Below, piece by piece: positions 1 through 6,269 of a DNA stretch of 8,990 nucleotides (its first letter is position 1; the number at the start of each line of letters is the position of its first letter). Both the position numbers and the translations under genes were made by a program. Location: assembly GCA_023442085.1 (NCBI GenBank), contig JAEZMT010000094.1:1-8990 (forward strand), read 5' to 3'. The notes below the pieces were generated by a model that worked only from the letters and a program-made list of their open reading frames with translations, had not been told where the DNA came from and searched no databases. This stretch comes from Pseudomonadota bacterium (lineage in GTDB: Bacteria; Pseudomonadota; Alphaproteobacteria; Rhizobiales; Xanthobacteraceae).

Positions 1-143
1 ACATGATGGACCCGGACCGGGTGGACCGAGAGATGAACTATCTCTCCATCGCCATCGACAAGACCGCAGGCCCCGCCGAGCGCGAAGCGTGGGACTGGCT
101 GTGCGAGACCATCGCCGACCACCGCGCCCGGGCCGCCTCATGA
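1..143 (+). CDS. 3' end of a C1-cofactor island protein, possibly DUF447 family (partial)
   Basis: An open frame enters from the left edge and ends at TGA 141-143, giving about 46 visible residues that start MMDPDRVDRE and include the stretch AIDKTAGPAEREAWDWL. The acidic and basic pattern suggests amphipathic helices. The segment resembles, from memory, the C-terminus of DUF447 proteins, which occur in methanogens and in methylotrophs that use tetrahydromethanopterin. The stop overlaps the ATG of the downstream mfnB homologue (ATGA at 140-143), so the two genes are probably translationally coupled and co-transcribed. That neighbour supports a role in methanopterin or methylofuran metabolism. 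The family call is tentative because most of the protein lies outside the window. That this is a coding 3' end is more certain than the family. Confidence 0.6.
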   Translation, partial: MMDPDRVDREMNYLSIAIDKTAGPAEREAWDWLCETIADHRARAAS

Positions 144-859
144 CAGCGCACGTTCCCGCCCGCCCGGGCCTTCTGGCATCCGTGGCGACACTCGACGAGA
201 TGCGCGTGGCGCTCGCCGCTGGCGTCGATATCGTCGATCTCAAGAACCCCTCCGAGGGCGCGCTGGGCGCCTGGGCGCCGGGCACGCTGAGCGAGGCGGC
301 GGCCCTGTGGCGCGCCGCTGGCGCTCCCGGCAGCCTCAGCGCCACGGTGGGCGACCATCCGCTGGAGCCGGACGTGCTGCGCACCGCTGCCGCGCGCACC
401 GCGGCGACCGGCGTGCCGCTGGTGAAGATCGGCTTTGCCCTGGGCAATGGCTCGGGCCTGCCGGCAGTGCTCGACGCCCTTCGCCCTCTCGCCCGCGAAA
501 CCCGGCTGATCGCTGTCCTTTTCGCCGATCAGGCTCCGGACCTCGCCGCCGTGCCGCTGTTCGCCACCGCCGGCTTCCATGGGGTGATGCTGGATACGGC
601 CGACAAGACAGCCGGTGGGCTACTGGCTCACCTGCCGCCGGAGACCCTCGCCCGCTTCGTCGCGGCCGCGCGGGCCGAAGGGCTGCTGACGGGCCTCGCG
701 GGCTCGCTGAAGGTCCCCGATATCTCCCCGCTCGCGGCGCTGCGGCCTCACTATCTCGGCTTCCGCGGCGCGCTCTGCGCCGAGGGGCGGACCAGTGCCC
801 TCGATCCCGCGCGTCTGTCCGCCGTCCGCGACACGCTGGCGGGGCGCATCCTCGCCTGA
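140..859 (+). CDS. mfnB: (5-formylfuran-3-yl)methyl phosphate synthase (MfnB / DUF556 family)
   Basis: This 239-residue protein matches the MfnB family, which condenses two glyceraldehyde-3-phosphate molecules into the furan phosphate precursor of methanofuran, or of methylofuran in methylotrophic bacteria. Methylofuran carries the formyl group in the formyltransferase/hydrolase (Fhc) step of formaldehyde oxidation. It is a TIM-barrel-like cytoplasmic enzyme. Visible signatures are LLASVATLDE (11-20), DIVDLKNPSEGALGA (30-44) with Asp33 and Lys35 in the position of the Schiff-base lysine, VKIGF (95-99, Lys96), MLDTADKT (150-157, Asp152 and Lys156) and AGSLKVPDI (187-195). All the family lysines I recognise are present, so it should be active. 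I chose ATG 140 because homology begins just after it and it overlaps the upstream stop. The longer in-frame start at 89 would overlap the preceding gene by 55 bases. No good ribosome site is visible, which fits coupling. Confidence 0.9.
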   Translation: MTAHVPARPGLLASVATLDEMRVALAAGVDIVDLKNPSEGALGAWAPGTLSEAAALWRAAGAPGSLSATVGDHPLEPDVLRTAAARTAATGVPLVKIGFALGNGSGLPAVLDALRPLARETRLIAVLFADQAPDLAAVPLFATAGFHGVMLDTADKTAGGLLAHLPPETLARFVAAARAEGLLTGLAGSLKVPDISPLAALRPHYLGFRGALCAEGRTSALDPARLSAVRDTLAGRILA

Positions 860-865
860 GGTCGG

Positions 866-1930
866 TCAGGCGGGCGGGATCAGCGCCACCACCGCGTCGA
901 GGATATCGCCGGCCGTTTCGATCTCCGCCTCGGTGGCGGTCAGCGGCGGCAGTATCGCAAGCACGTTGCCGAGCGGCCGGGCGAGAAGCCCCTGCCCCGC
1001 CAGAGCCTCCGCCAGAGGCGCGGCGGCCCCTGCGCAGACCAGACCCTGAACGAGGCCGGTGCCCGTGGTATCGGTGAACAGGTCCGGCCGGCGCCAGCGC
1101 TGGGTGGCGAGCCGGTCCTCCAGTTTCCAACCAAGTTCCTGCACGCGCGTCTCAAAGCCCGGAGCGAAGGCGGCCGAGAGCACAGACAGCAGGCCGGCGG
1201 CTGCTTCCTCGTCCAGCAGCGGCAGGCCGGAAGGCAGGCTGCGGGCGAGACGGGCGCTTAGCACCAGCGCGGAGGCGCTCTCCCCGTCTTCGCCACCGCC
1301 AGACAGATCGTCGATCACCATCAGGTCCGGCGCCACGCCGCGCCACTCGTGGGCGAAAGCCATGCCGGTGCGCCCGAGGCCGGCGTCGGTCTCGTCGAAC
1401 AGGAGCGCAACGCCATACTCGTCCGCCATCTGACGCGCCATTGCGAGGATCGACCCCGGCAGGAAGCGCAGGCCGGCGTGGATGGCGGCGGGCGCAAGCA
1501 GCAGCGCCGCCACGTTCGGCCCCATGGCGGCCTCGATGGCCGCTTCGTCCTCCGGGATGCGCCGCACGCTCGCATCCTGCGCCAGCGCGGGGGGAAGCCG
1601 CGGATCGCCGGAGACCACGATGATCTCCCGCCGCTTGGGCCGCCCCGCCGTGCGATGATGGGCGCGGATCGTCTCGAGCGCGACACGCCAGGCTGCCGCC
1701 CGATCTGGGAAAAAGCGAGCCACATCGCCGAAGGAATGGTCCGTGAGGAGGGCGGCGCAGCGCGCGGAGGCGGGAACGCAATCCTCCGCCTCCCCTCCAA
1801 TGACCCGCGCGGGATCGAAGCGGACGGCGCCCGAGAAATCGAGCACCGGCGCCGCAACGGCGGCTGCGTCGTCAGGCGGCGCTTCCCTGCCGTCGACGTC
1901 TGGGGCAATTGCCGACACGCGCTCCTCCAT
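866..1930 (-). CDS. Class III (BioA/ArgD-like) aminotransferase homologue lacking the PLP lysine
   Basis: The 354-residue product has the fold signature of class III aminotransferases but a worn active site. Retained are DEYGVALLFDETDAGLGRTG (170-189), whose Asp179 matches the pyridine-N-binding Asp, APDLMVIDD (200-208), and a C-terminal ARPLGNVLAILPPLT (317-331) as in BioA/ArgD. Lost is the catalytic lysine: the usual PDI..LAK/GK..GG reads PDLMVIDDLSGGG, with Asp208 at the lysine position. The protein has only two lysines (99 and 269), neither near it. The phosphate-binding SGxEA motif (now FPDRAAAW, 74-81), the FHG motif and the T-GGNP loop are also unrecognisable. The N-terminal part is shorter than in active family members. 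It is probably not an aminotransferase and may be a structural or regulatory relative. It lies 30 bases after pcd on the same strand, so likely in one operon, and its stop is six bases from the convergent mfnB stop. The start is uncertain: TTG at 1942 would add four residues, and neither start has a well-spaced ribosome site. Confidence 0.8.
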   Translation of the reverse strand: MEERVSAIAPDVDGREAPPDDAAAVAAPVLDFSGAVRFDPARVIGGEAEDCVPASARCAALLTDHSFGDVARFFPDRAAAWRVALETIRAHHRTAGRPKRREIIVVSGDPRLPPALAQDASVRRIPEDEAAIEAAMGPNVAALLLAPAAIHAGLRFLPGSILAMARQMADEYGVALLFDETDAGLGRTGMAFAHEWRGVAPDLMVIDDLSGGGEDGESASALVLSARLARSLPSGLPLLDEEAAAGLLSVLSAAFAPGFETRVQELGWKLEDRLATQRWRRPDLFTDTTGTGLVQGLVCAGAAAPLAEALAGQGLLARPLGNVLAILPPLTATEAEIETAGDILDAVVALIPPA

Positions 1931-1960
1931 CCCCTGGGTCAAGCAAGGAGCGCGCCGCGA

Positions 1961-2341
1961 TCAGTCGTACTTGATGTAGGAAAAGCGCAGATCGTGCTGT
2001 GGCGTGCCCTCAAGCGGCGCGTCTTCCGCCGCACCCGGCTGCCACTGCACCACGTCCTCGATCTTCTTCGCCAGCGCGAGGTCGCGCACGGTGATGCCCT
2101 TGGCGTCGTGGGACTGGAGCCGGACCTCCACCCAGGCATAGGAGGCGGTGAGGTCCGGATGGTGCCACGCCGCCTCGGCCAGATGACCCACGGTGTTGAT
2201 GACCATCAGCGTACCTTTCCAGCTGTTGGTCTTGTAGGTGCGCTTGATCCAACTGTCCTCGTAGCGCCAGTGCGGCAGCTCTGCGGCGAGGTGGGCCGTC
2301 ACCTCCTCCGGCGAAAAGGTCTTCTTGCGATCGATGCTCAT
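1961..2341 (-). CDS. Pterin-4a-carbinolamine dehydratase family protein (PCD/DCoH)
   Basis: This 126-residue protein belongs to the PCD family, which dehydrates 4a-hydroxy-tetrahydropterins. It contains the signature AEAAWHHPDLTASYAWVEV (residues 55-73), with His60-His61-Pro62 as the catalytic pair, followed by the second catalytic region LQSHDAKGITVRDLALAKKIE (75-95, His78). PCD genes of this kind are known in the tetrahydromethanopterin gene islands of methylotrophs, where a role in methanopterin synthesis or turnover has been proposed. The nearby mfnB homologue favours this over a role with phenylalanine hydroxylase. The protein runs about 25 residues past the usual end of the fold, with a tail ending LRFSYIKYD. 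ATG 2341 is preceded by GGAGG at a five-base spacing. It appears to be the first gene of an operon with the aminotransferase-like gene and is divergent from crtZ. Confidence 0.88.
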   Translation of the reverse strand: MSIDRKKTFSPEEVTAHLAAELPHWRYEDSWIKRTYKTNSWKGTLMVINTVGHLAEAAWHHPDLTASYAWVEVRLQSHDAKGITVRDLALAKKIEDVVQWQPGAAEDAPLEGTPQHDLRFSYIKYD

Positions 2342-2484
2342 GGGGGCCTCCGGGGCGACCCAAGCGGCCGCCGTTCATCGAGTTGATCTCGCACAGTGCG
2401 CCATGGGGCGGGTGATGCTGTATAAGGACGAGGCCCGCGACAGGCCGGCGACATAACCCGCACTGTCGCAGCGGATGGAGAACC
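2342..2484. promoter_or_regulatory. Divergent intergenic region between pcd and crtZ
   Basis: These 143 bases must carry the promoters of both the pcd operon (minus) and crtZ (plus). I see a palindrome CGCAC-A-GTGCG at 2390-2400 and a partial copy of one arm, CGCACTGTCGC, at 2459-2469. A TATAAG hexamer at 2421-2426 could be a -10 box for crtZ, but no convincing -35 stands 16-18 bases upstream. The assignments are weak, and the palindrome may be an operator or chance. Confidence 0.35.
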
Positions 2485-2991
2485 ATGTCGAACACGCTCG
2501 CCTTTTTCGTCAACACGTCGATCGTGCTCCTCACCGTCGCCGCCATGGAAGGCGTGGCGTGGGCGGCGCATAAATATGTGATGCACGGCTGGGGCTGGGG
2601 CTGGCACAAATCCCACCACGAGCCGCGGGAAGGCGTGTTCGAGCGCAACGACCTCTATGCCGTCGTGTTCGCCGGCATCTCCATCCTGCTCATCTATTTC
2701 TATCGCAATGGTGGGCCGCTGCTGTGGGTTGGCGTCGGGATGACCGTCTACGGGTTCCTCTATTTCTTCGTCCACGACGGCATCACCCACCAGCGCTGGC
2801 CGTTCCGCTACGTGCCGCGCAACGGCTATCTCAAGCGCCTCGTTCAGGCCCACCGGCTGCACCACGCCGTGGAAGGCAAGGAGGGCTGCGTCTCCTTCGG
2901 CTTCATCTATGCGCCGCCGCCGGCCGCGTTGAAGGCCAAGCTGAAGAAGCTGCACGGCGGCAGCCTGAAGAACAGCGAGGGGGCGGAGTAG
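2485..2991 (+). CDS. crtZ: Beta-carotene 3-hydroxylase, CrtZ type
   Basis: The 168-residue membrane protein belongs to the fatty acid hydroxylase superfamily and matches CrtZ, which hydroxylates the beta-ionone rings of beta-carotene at C3 and C3' to give cryptoxanthin and zeaxanthin. All four histidine clusters of the di-iron site are present: HKYVMH (29-34), HKSHH (41-45), HDGITH (97-102) and HRLHH (123-127). Hydrophobic segments at about 7-29, 57-73 and 77-97 suggest membrane helices, with the histidine motifs on the cytoplasmic side. The length is typical for CrtZ. ATG 2485 has GGAG four bases upstream. It stands alone here, with no other crt gene in the window, and is divergent from the pcd operon. 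A strong hairpin terminator follows 27 bases after its stop. A zeaxanthin-type pigment in the host is an inference. Confidence 0.93.
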   Translation: MSNTLAFFVNTSIVLLTVAAMEGVAWAAHKYVMHGWGWGWHKSHHEPREGVFERNDLYAVVFAGISILLIYFYRNGGPLLWVGVGMTVYGFLYFFVHDGITHQRWPFRYVPRNGYLKRLVQAHRLHHAVEGKEGCVSFGFIYAPPPAALKAKLKKLHGGSLKNSEGAE

Positions 2992-3017
2992 CCGCGCAAC
3001 TCCTGACGCTGAAACGA

Positions 3018-3045
3018 AAAGAGGCGGCCCGAGGGCCGCCTCTTT
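3018..3045. terminator. Bidirectional rho-independent terminator between crtZ and clpA
   Basis: A perfect 13-base inverted repeat, AAAGAGGCGGCCC at 3018-3030 and GGGCCGCCTCTTT at 3033-3045, has a two-base gap that would open to a slightly larger loop. An A-run precedes it and a T-rich run follows it, so it can end transcripts from both directions. It lies between the convergent stops of crtZ (2991) and clpA (3062). Confidence 0.9.
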
Positions 3046-3061
3046 CATTTGATGGAAGCCG

Positions 3062-5512
3062 TCAGGCCTTGACCAGCGGCAGCTTGGGCACCGGGCTTCC
3101 GGAACGACCTGAGCCGCCGGCCGGCCCGCCCTTCGGGCCCTTGCCTTTGGGGGTGGGCCGGGCCTTCGCCTTGGCCGCGGGCTTGCGGCGCTTGGCGGGG
3201 GCCGGAACGATCTTCTCCGGCTTGGGGGTGACGGGGCCTTCGGGGAATTCGAAGCCGAGCTTCGACTCCTTGCCCTCGCCCTCCACCACCACGCGCACGT
3301 GGCCGCCGTTCTTGAGCGCACCGAACAGCACAAGGTCCGCCAGCGGCGTCTTGATGTACTCCTGGATGACGCGGGCCATGGGCCGCGCCCCCATCTGCTC
3401 GTCGTAGCCACGATCCACCAGCCACGCGCCCGCTTCATCCGAGAGCTCGATGGTGACACTGCGGTCGGCGAGCTGGGCCTCCAGCTGAAGCACGAACTTC
3501 TCCACCACCTGGGTGATGACCTCGGTCGGCAGGTGGCCGAACGGGATCACCGCGTCGAGGCGGTTGCGGAACTCCGGCGCAAAGGTCCGGCTGATGGCCT
3601 CCGAATCGTCGCCCTCGCGCTTCTGGCGGGTGAAGCCATAGGCGGGCTTGGCGAGATCGGCGGCACCCGCGTTCGTGGTCATGATGAGGATCACGTTGCG
3701 GAAGTCGATCTGCTTGCCGTTGTGGTCGGTCAGCTTCCCGTGGTCCATCACCTGCAGGAGGATGTTGAAGAGGTCCGGATGGGCCTTTTCGATCTCGTCC
3801 AGCAGCAGCACGCAGTGCGGATTCTGGTCGACGCCGTCGGTCAAAAGGCCGCCCTGGTCGAAGCCCACATAGCCGGGAGGGGCGCCGATGAGACGGCTCA
3901 CGGTGTGGCGCTCCATATACTCCGACATGTCGAAGCGCAGGAGCTGCACGCCCAGGATGGAGGCGAGCTGCTTGGCCACCTCGGTCTTGCCGACGCCGGT
4001 CGGGCCGGAGAACAGGTAGCAGCCGATGGGCTTCTCCGGCTCGCGCAGGCCGGCGCGGGCCAGCTTGATGGAGGCCGAAAGAGCCTCGATGGCCTTGTTC
4101 TGCCCGTAAACCACCCGCTTCAGAGTCGTCTGCAGGTTGGCCAGCACCTCCGCGTCGTCCTTGGAGACGGTCTTCGGCGGAATCCGCGCCATGGTGGCGA
4201 TGGTCGCCTCGATCTCCTTGAGGCCGATGGTCTTCTTGCGCTTCGCCTCGGGCAGCAACATCTGGGCCGCGCCCGACTCGTCGATCACGTCGATCGCCTT
4301 GTCCGGCAGCTTGCGGTCATGGATGTAGCGGGCCGACAGCTCCACCGCCGCCTTGATGGCGTCGTTGGTGTAGCGCAGCTTGTGGTAGTCCTCGAAGTAC
4401 GGCTTCAGCCCCTTCAGGATCTCGATGGCGTCCGGCACGGTGGGCTCGGCCACGTCGATCTTCTGGAAGCGGCGGACGAGGGCGCGGTCCTTCTCGAAAT
4501 ACTGGCGGTATTCCTTGTAGGTGGTCGAGCCCATGCAGCGCAGCGAGCCCGAGGCGAGCGCCGGCTTGAGCAGGTTGGACGCATCCATGGCCCCGCCCGA
4601 GGTCGCGCCGGCACCGATGACCGTGTGGATCTCGTCGATGAACATGATCGCGTTCGGATAGGCCTCGATCTCCTTCACCACTTGCTTGAGGCGCTCCTCG
4701 AAGTCGCCGCGATAGCGGGTTCCGGCGAGCAGCGCGCCCATGTCGAGGGCGAAGACGGTGGCGGTGGCGAGCACGTCCGGCACGTCGCCATCATTGATGC
4801 GCTTGGCGAGGCCTTCGGCGATGGCAGTCTTGCCGACGCCCGGATCACCCACGAACAGCGGATTGTTCTTCTGCCGGCGGCAGAGCACCTGAATGGTACG
4901 GGTGATTTCCGAGTCGCGGCCGATGAGGGGGTCGATCTTGCCCTCATGCGCCTTCTTGTTGAGGTTGATGCAGTAGGCGTCGAGCGCGTCCGCCTTCTTC
5001 TGCTTGTCGTCACCGGACTTGGTCTCGGTCTCCTCGTCGGCACCGCGCACGGGCCGGCTCTCGGACATGCCGGAGCGCTTGGCGATGCCGTGGGAGATGT
5101 AGTTGACCGCGTCGTACCGCGTCATGTCCTGCTCCTGCAGGAAATAGGCGGCATGGCTCTCGCGCTCGGCGAAGATGGCGACGAGCACGTTGGCCCCCGT
5201 CACCTCCTCGCGACCCGAGGACTGGACATGAATGACTGCGCGCTGAATAACGCGCTGGAACCCGGCCGTGGGCTTGGAATCGTCAGAGCCGGACTGGACG
5301 AGATTCTCCAGCTCGGTGTCGACATATTCGATGAGATTGCGGCGGAGCTTCTCCATGTCGACGTTGCAGGCGCGCATGACGGCGGCCGCATCCTGATCGT
5401 CGACGAGGGACAGAAGCAGATGCTCGAGAGTCGCGTATTCGTGGTGGCGTTCGTTCGCGAGGGCCAGAGCGCGATGGAGCGACTGTTCGAGGCTTCGTGA
5501 GAATGTGGGCAT
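3062..5512 (-). CDS. clpA: ATP-dependent Clp protease ATP-binding subunit ClpA
   Basis: ClpA is the hexameric AAA+ unfoldase that feeds substrates to the ClpP peptidase and takes N-degron substrates from ClpS. The 816-residue product shows an N-terminal Clp repeat domain (about 1-145). D1 has Walker A GDPGVGKT (223-229 region) and Walker B AIMFIDEIHT (288-297). D2 has Walker A GPTGVGKT (503-510), Walker B VLLLDEIEKA (568-577) and sensor MTTNAG (611-616). The ClpP-docking loop, IGL in E. coli, reads YGF here (625-627). Residues from about 760 to 816 form a basic Lys/Pro/Ala/Gly-rich tail that E. coli ClpA lacks, making the protein longer than its 758 residues. ATG 5512 is chosen because family homology starts at MPTFSRSLE and AGAGG lies just upstream. 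A longer frame to 5677 has no homology there. It follows clpS on the same strand. Confidence 0.97.
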   Translation of the reverse strand: MPTFSRSLEQSLHRALALANERHHEYATLEHLLLSLVDDQDAAAVMRACNVDMEKLRRNLIEYVDTELENLVQSGSDDSKPTAGFQRVIQRAVIHVQSSGREEVTGANVLVAIFAERESHAAYFLQEQDMTRYDAVNYISHGIAKRSGMSESRPVRGADEETETKSGDDKQKKADALDAYCINLNKKAHEGKIDPLIGRDSEITRTIQVLCRRQKNNPLFVGDPGVGKTAIAEGLAKRINDGDVPDVLATATVFALDMGALLAGTRYRGDFEERLKQVVKEIEAYPNAIMFIDEIHTVIGAGATSGGAMDASNLLKPALASGSLRCMGSTTYKEYRQYFEKDRALVRRFQKIDVAEPTVPDAIEILKGLKPYFEDYHKLRYTNDAIKAAVELSARYIHDRKLPDKAIDVIDESGAAQMLLPEAKRKKTIGLKEIEATIATMARIPPKTVSKDDAEVLANLQTTLKRVVYGQNKAIEALSASIKLARAGLREPEKPIGCYLFSGPTGVGKTEVAKQLASILGVQLLRFDMSEYMERHTVSRLIGAPPGYVGFDQGGLLTDGVDQNPHCVLLLDEIEKAHPDLFNILLQVMDHGKLTDHNGKQIDFRNVILIMTTNAGAADLAKPAYGFTRQKREGDDSEAISRTFAPEFRNRLDAVIPFGHLPTEVITQVVEKFVLQLEAQLADRSVTIELSDEAGAWLVDRGYDEQMGARPMARVIQEYIKTPLADLVLFGALKNGGHVRVVVEGEGKESKLGFEFPEGPVTPKPEKIVPAPAKRRKPAAKAKARPTPKGKGPKGGPAGGSGRSGSPVPKLPLVKA

Positions 5513-5758
5513 CGACACCTCTTTCGCGCGTCGCTCCGGACTTTCGGAATCTTCCCCCAGATCCGGAGCACGTGCACCATTCACACAAACTTCGTACTGG
5601 ATGCCGCAGTGCGCAAGTCCCTCGGCGAAATGAAAGCGCGCGGGCCCGTCGCCGAATTGCTCTTGACGACGGCACAACGCCCTGCCCGCCCGAGCTTCCT
5701 CCCGGGTCGGATGACGATCACTTTTTCTGCGGGAAGTCTGAAGGCGGCCGGATGCGGC
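5513..5758 (-). promoter_or_regulatory. clpS-clpA spacer with a leader inverted repeat
   Basis: The 246 bases between the clpS stop and the clpA start hold no credible gene. On the clpA side, a seven-base inverted repeat, CTCCGGA at 5534-5540 and TCCGGAG at 5562-5568, is separated by 21 bases and would lie in the 5' leader 22 bases upstream of the clpA ATG. An eight-base palindrome GCACGTGC (5568-5575) adjoins it. The spacer is long enough for clpA to have its own promoter, but I could not identify a good -35/-10 pair or a clear heat-shock (RpoH) sequence. No strong terminator after clpS is visible either, so read-through is possible. Confidence 0.45.
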
Positions 5759-6160
5759 TCACTTCTTTTCCATCACGCACTGAAGCGGATGCTGATGCTT
5801 GCGGGCAAAATCCATCACCTGCGTCACCTTGGTCTCGGCGACCTCATAGGTGAAGACCCCGCATTCACCCACGCCATGGTGATGGACATGGAGCATGATG
5901 CGGTTGGCCTCGTCGCGGTTCTTGCTGAAGAACCGTTCGAGCACGTGAACCACGAACTCCATGGGCGTGTAGTCGTCATTCAGCAGCAGCACGCGATAAA
6001 GGCTCGGCCGCTTGGTCTGCGGCTTGGTGCGGGTGATGACGGAGGTGCCCGGCCCGTCGCCCTTGCGCGGCGGCTCGCCCGCCATGGCGCGGGTCGGCAC
6101 GCGGTCGGACGCCTTTGGGGCGGAATGCGCCGGCTGAGACGACGGATTAAAGTGCTTCAT
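5759..6160 (-). CDS. clpS: ATP-dependent Clp protease adaptor ClpS
   Basis: ClpS binds proteins with destabilising N-terminal residues and delivers them to ClpA. The 133-residue product has the family core from about residue 52 onward: PSLYRVLLLNDDYTPMEFVV (52-71) with Asn61, Asp62 and Asp63, which bind the substrate N-terminus, and Met67 as the hydrophobic gatekeeper. HVHHHGVGECGVFTYEVAET (91-110) follows, with His93 at the position of E. coli His66, and the protein ends HPLQCVMEKK. All the pocket residues I recognise are kept, so it should be functional. The first ~50 residues are a disordered, basic, Pro-rich extension, longer than in E. coli ClpS. ATG 6160 has GAGGA just upstream. A second Met at residue 26 (ATG 6085) is closer to the usual family length but lacks a ribosome site. 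clpA follows 246 bases downstream. Confidence 0.96.
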   Translation of the reverse strand: MKHFNPSSQPAHSAPKASDRVPTRAMAGEPPRKGDGPGTSVITRTKPQTKRPSLYRVLLLNDDYTPMEFVVHVLERFFSKNRDEANRIMLHVHHHGVGECGVFTYEVAETKVTQVMDFARKHQHPLQCVMEKK

Positions 6161-6228
6161 GTTCCTCGTGCCCTGCCGCGACCTCCGGTAACAACCCGAA
6201 GCCTCGGCGCAGCCCCTCACGGCTGGCA

Positions 6229-6269
6229 ATGATAGAAAAATAGGTACCGCTGCGCCAGTACCGCTGCGC
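6229..6269 (-). promoter_or_regulatory. Candidate clpS promoter with tandem direct repeat
   Basis: On the minus strand a TATCAT hexamer (complement of 6229-6234, 5 of 6 to the -10 consensus) lies about 70 bases upstream of the clpS ATG after an AT-rich run. No good -35 exists at the right distance. Instead the -35 zone is filled by two identical 12-base copies read as GTACCGCTGCGC on the plus strand (6244-6255 and 6258-6269, 14-base period). A third, shorter ACCGCTGC occurs at 6290-6297. A poor -35 overlaid by a direct repeat is the usual look of an activator-dependent promoter, but this is inference. Confidence 0.4.
6244..6269. repeat. 12-base direct repeat, two exact copies
   Basis: GTACCGCTGCGC occurs at 6244-6255 and again at 6258-6269, separated by two bases. 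A partial copy, ACCGCTGC, is at 6290-6297. The copies are exact and lie upstream of clpS, in a non-coding stretch. Confidence 0.85.

Noticed and set aside
336..1130. A 264-codon minus-strand frame over mfnB and the aminotransferase-like gene
   Set aside because: It is Arg/Gly/Pro-rich shadow coding that overlaps two genes with clear family signatures.
866..1930. Assigning the aminotransferase-like gene as MfnC, the furan-phosphate aminotransferase
   Set aside because: The position next to mfnB is tempting, but the PLP lysine and phosphate-binding motifs are missing and the protein is class III rather than the class I/II type of known MfnC.
2338..3459. A 373-codon minus-strand frame across crtZ and the end of clpA
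   Set aside because: It spans the crtZ coding strand, a strong terminator and the clpA 3' end in a wrong frame, with no recognisable domain.
3299..5500. A 733-codon open frame on the plus strand opposite clpA
   Set aside because: It is antisense to a complete, unmistakable clpA and has the biased composition of a high-GC shadow frame.
5513..5677. A 55-residue N-terminal extension of ClpA from the start at 5677
   Set aside because: Family homology starts at MPTFSRSLE with a ribosome site just before ATG 5512, and the extension has no similarity to ClpA.
5609..6232. A 207-codon plus-strand frame opposite clpS
   Set aside because: It is antisense to an intact clpS and has no family resemblance.
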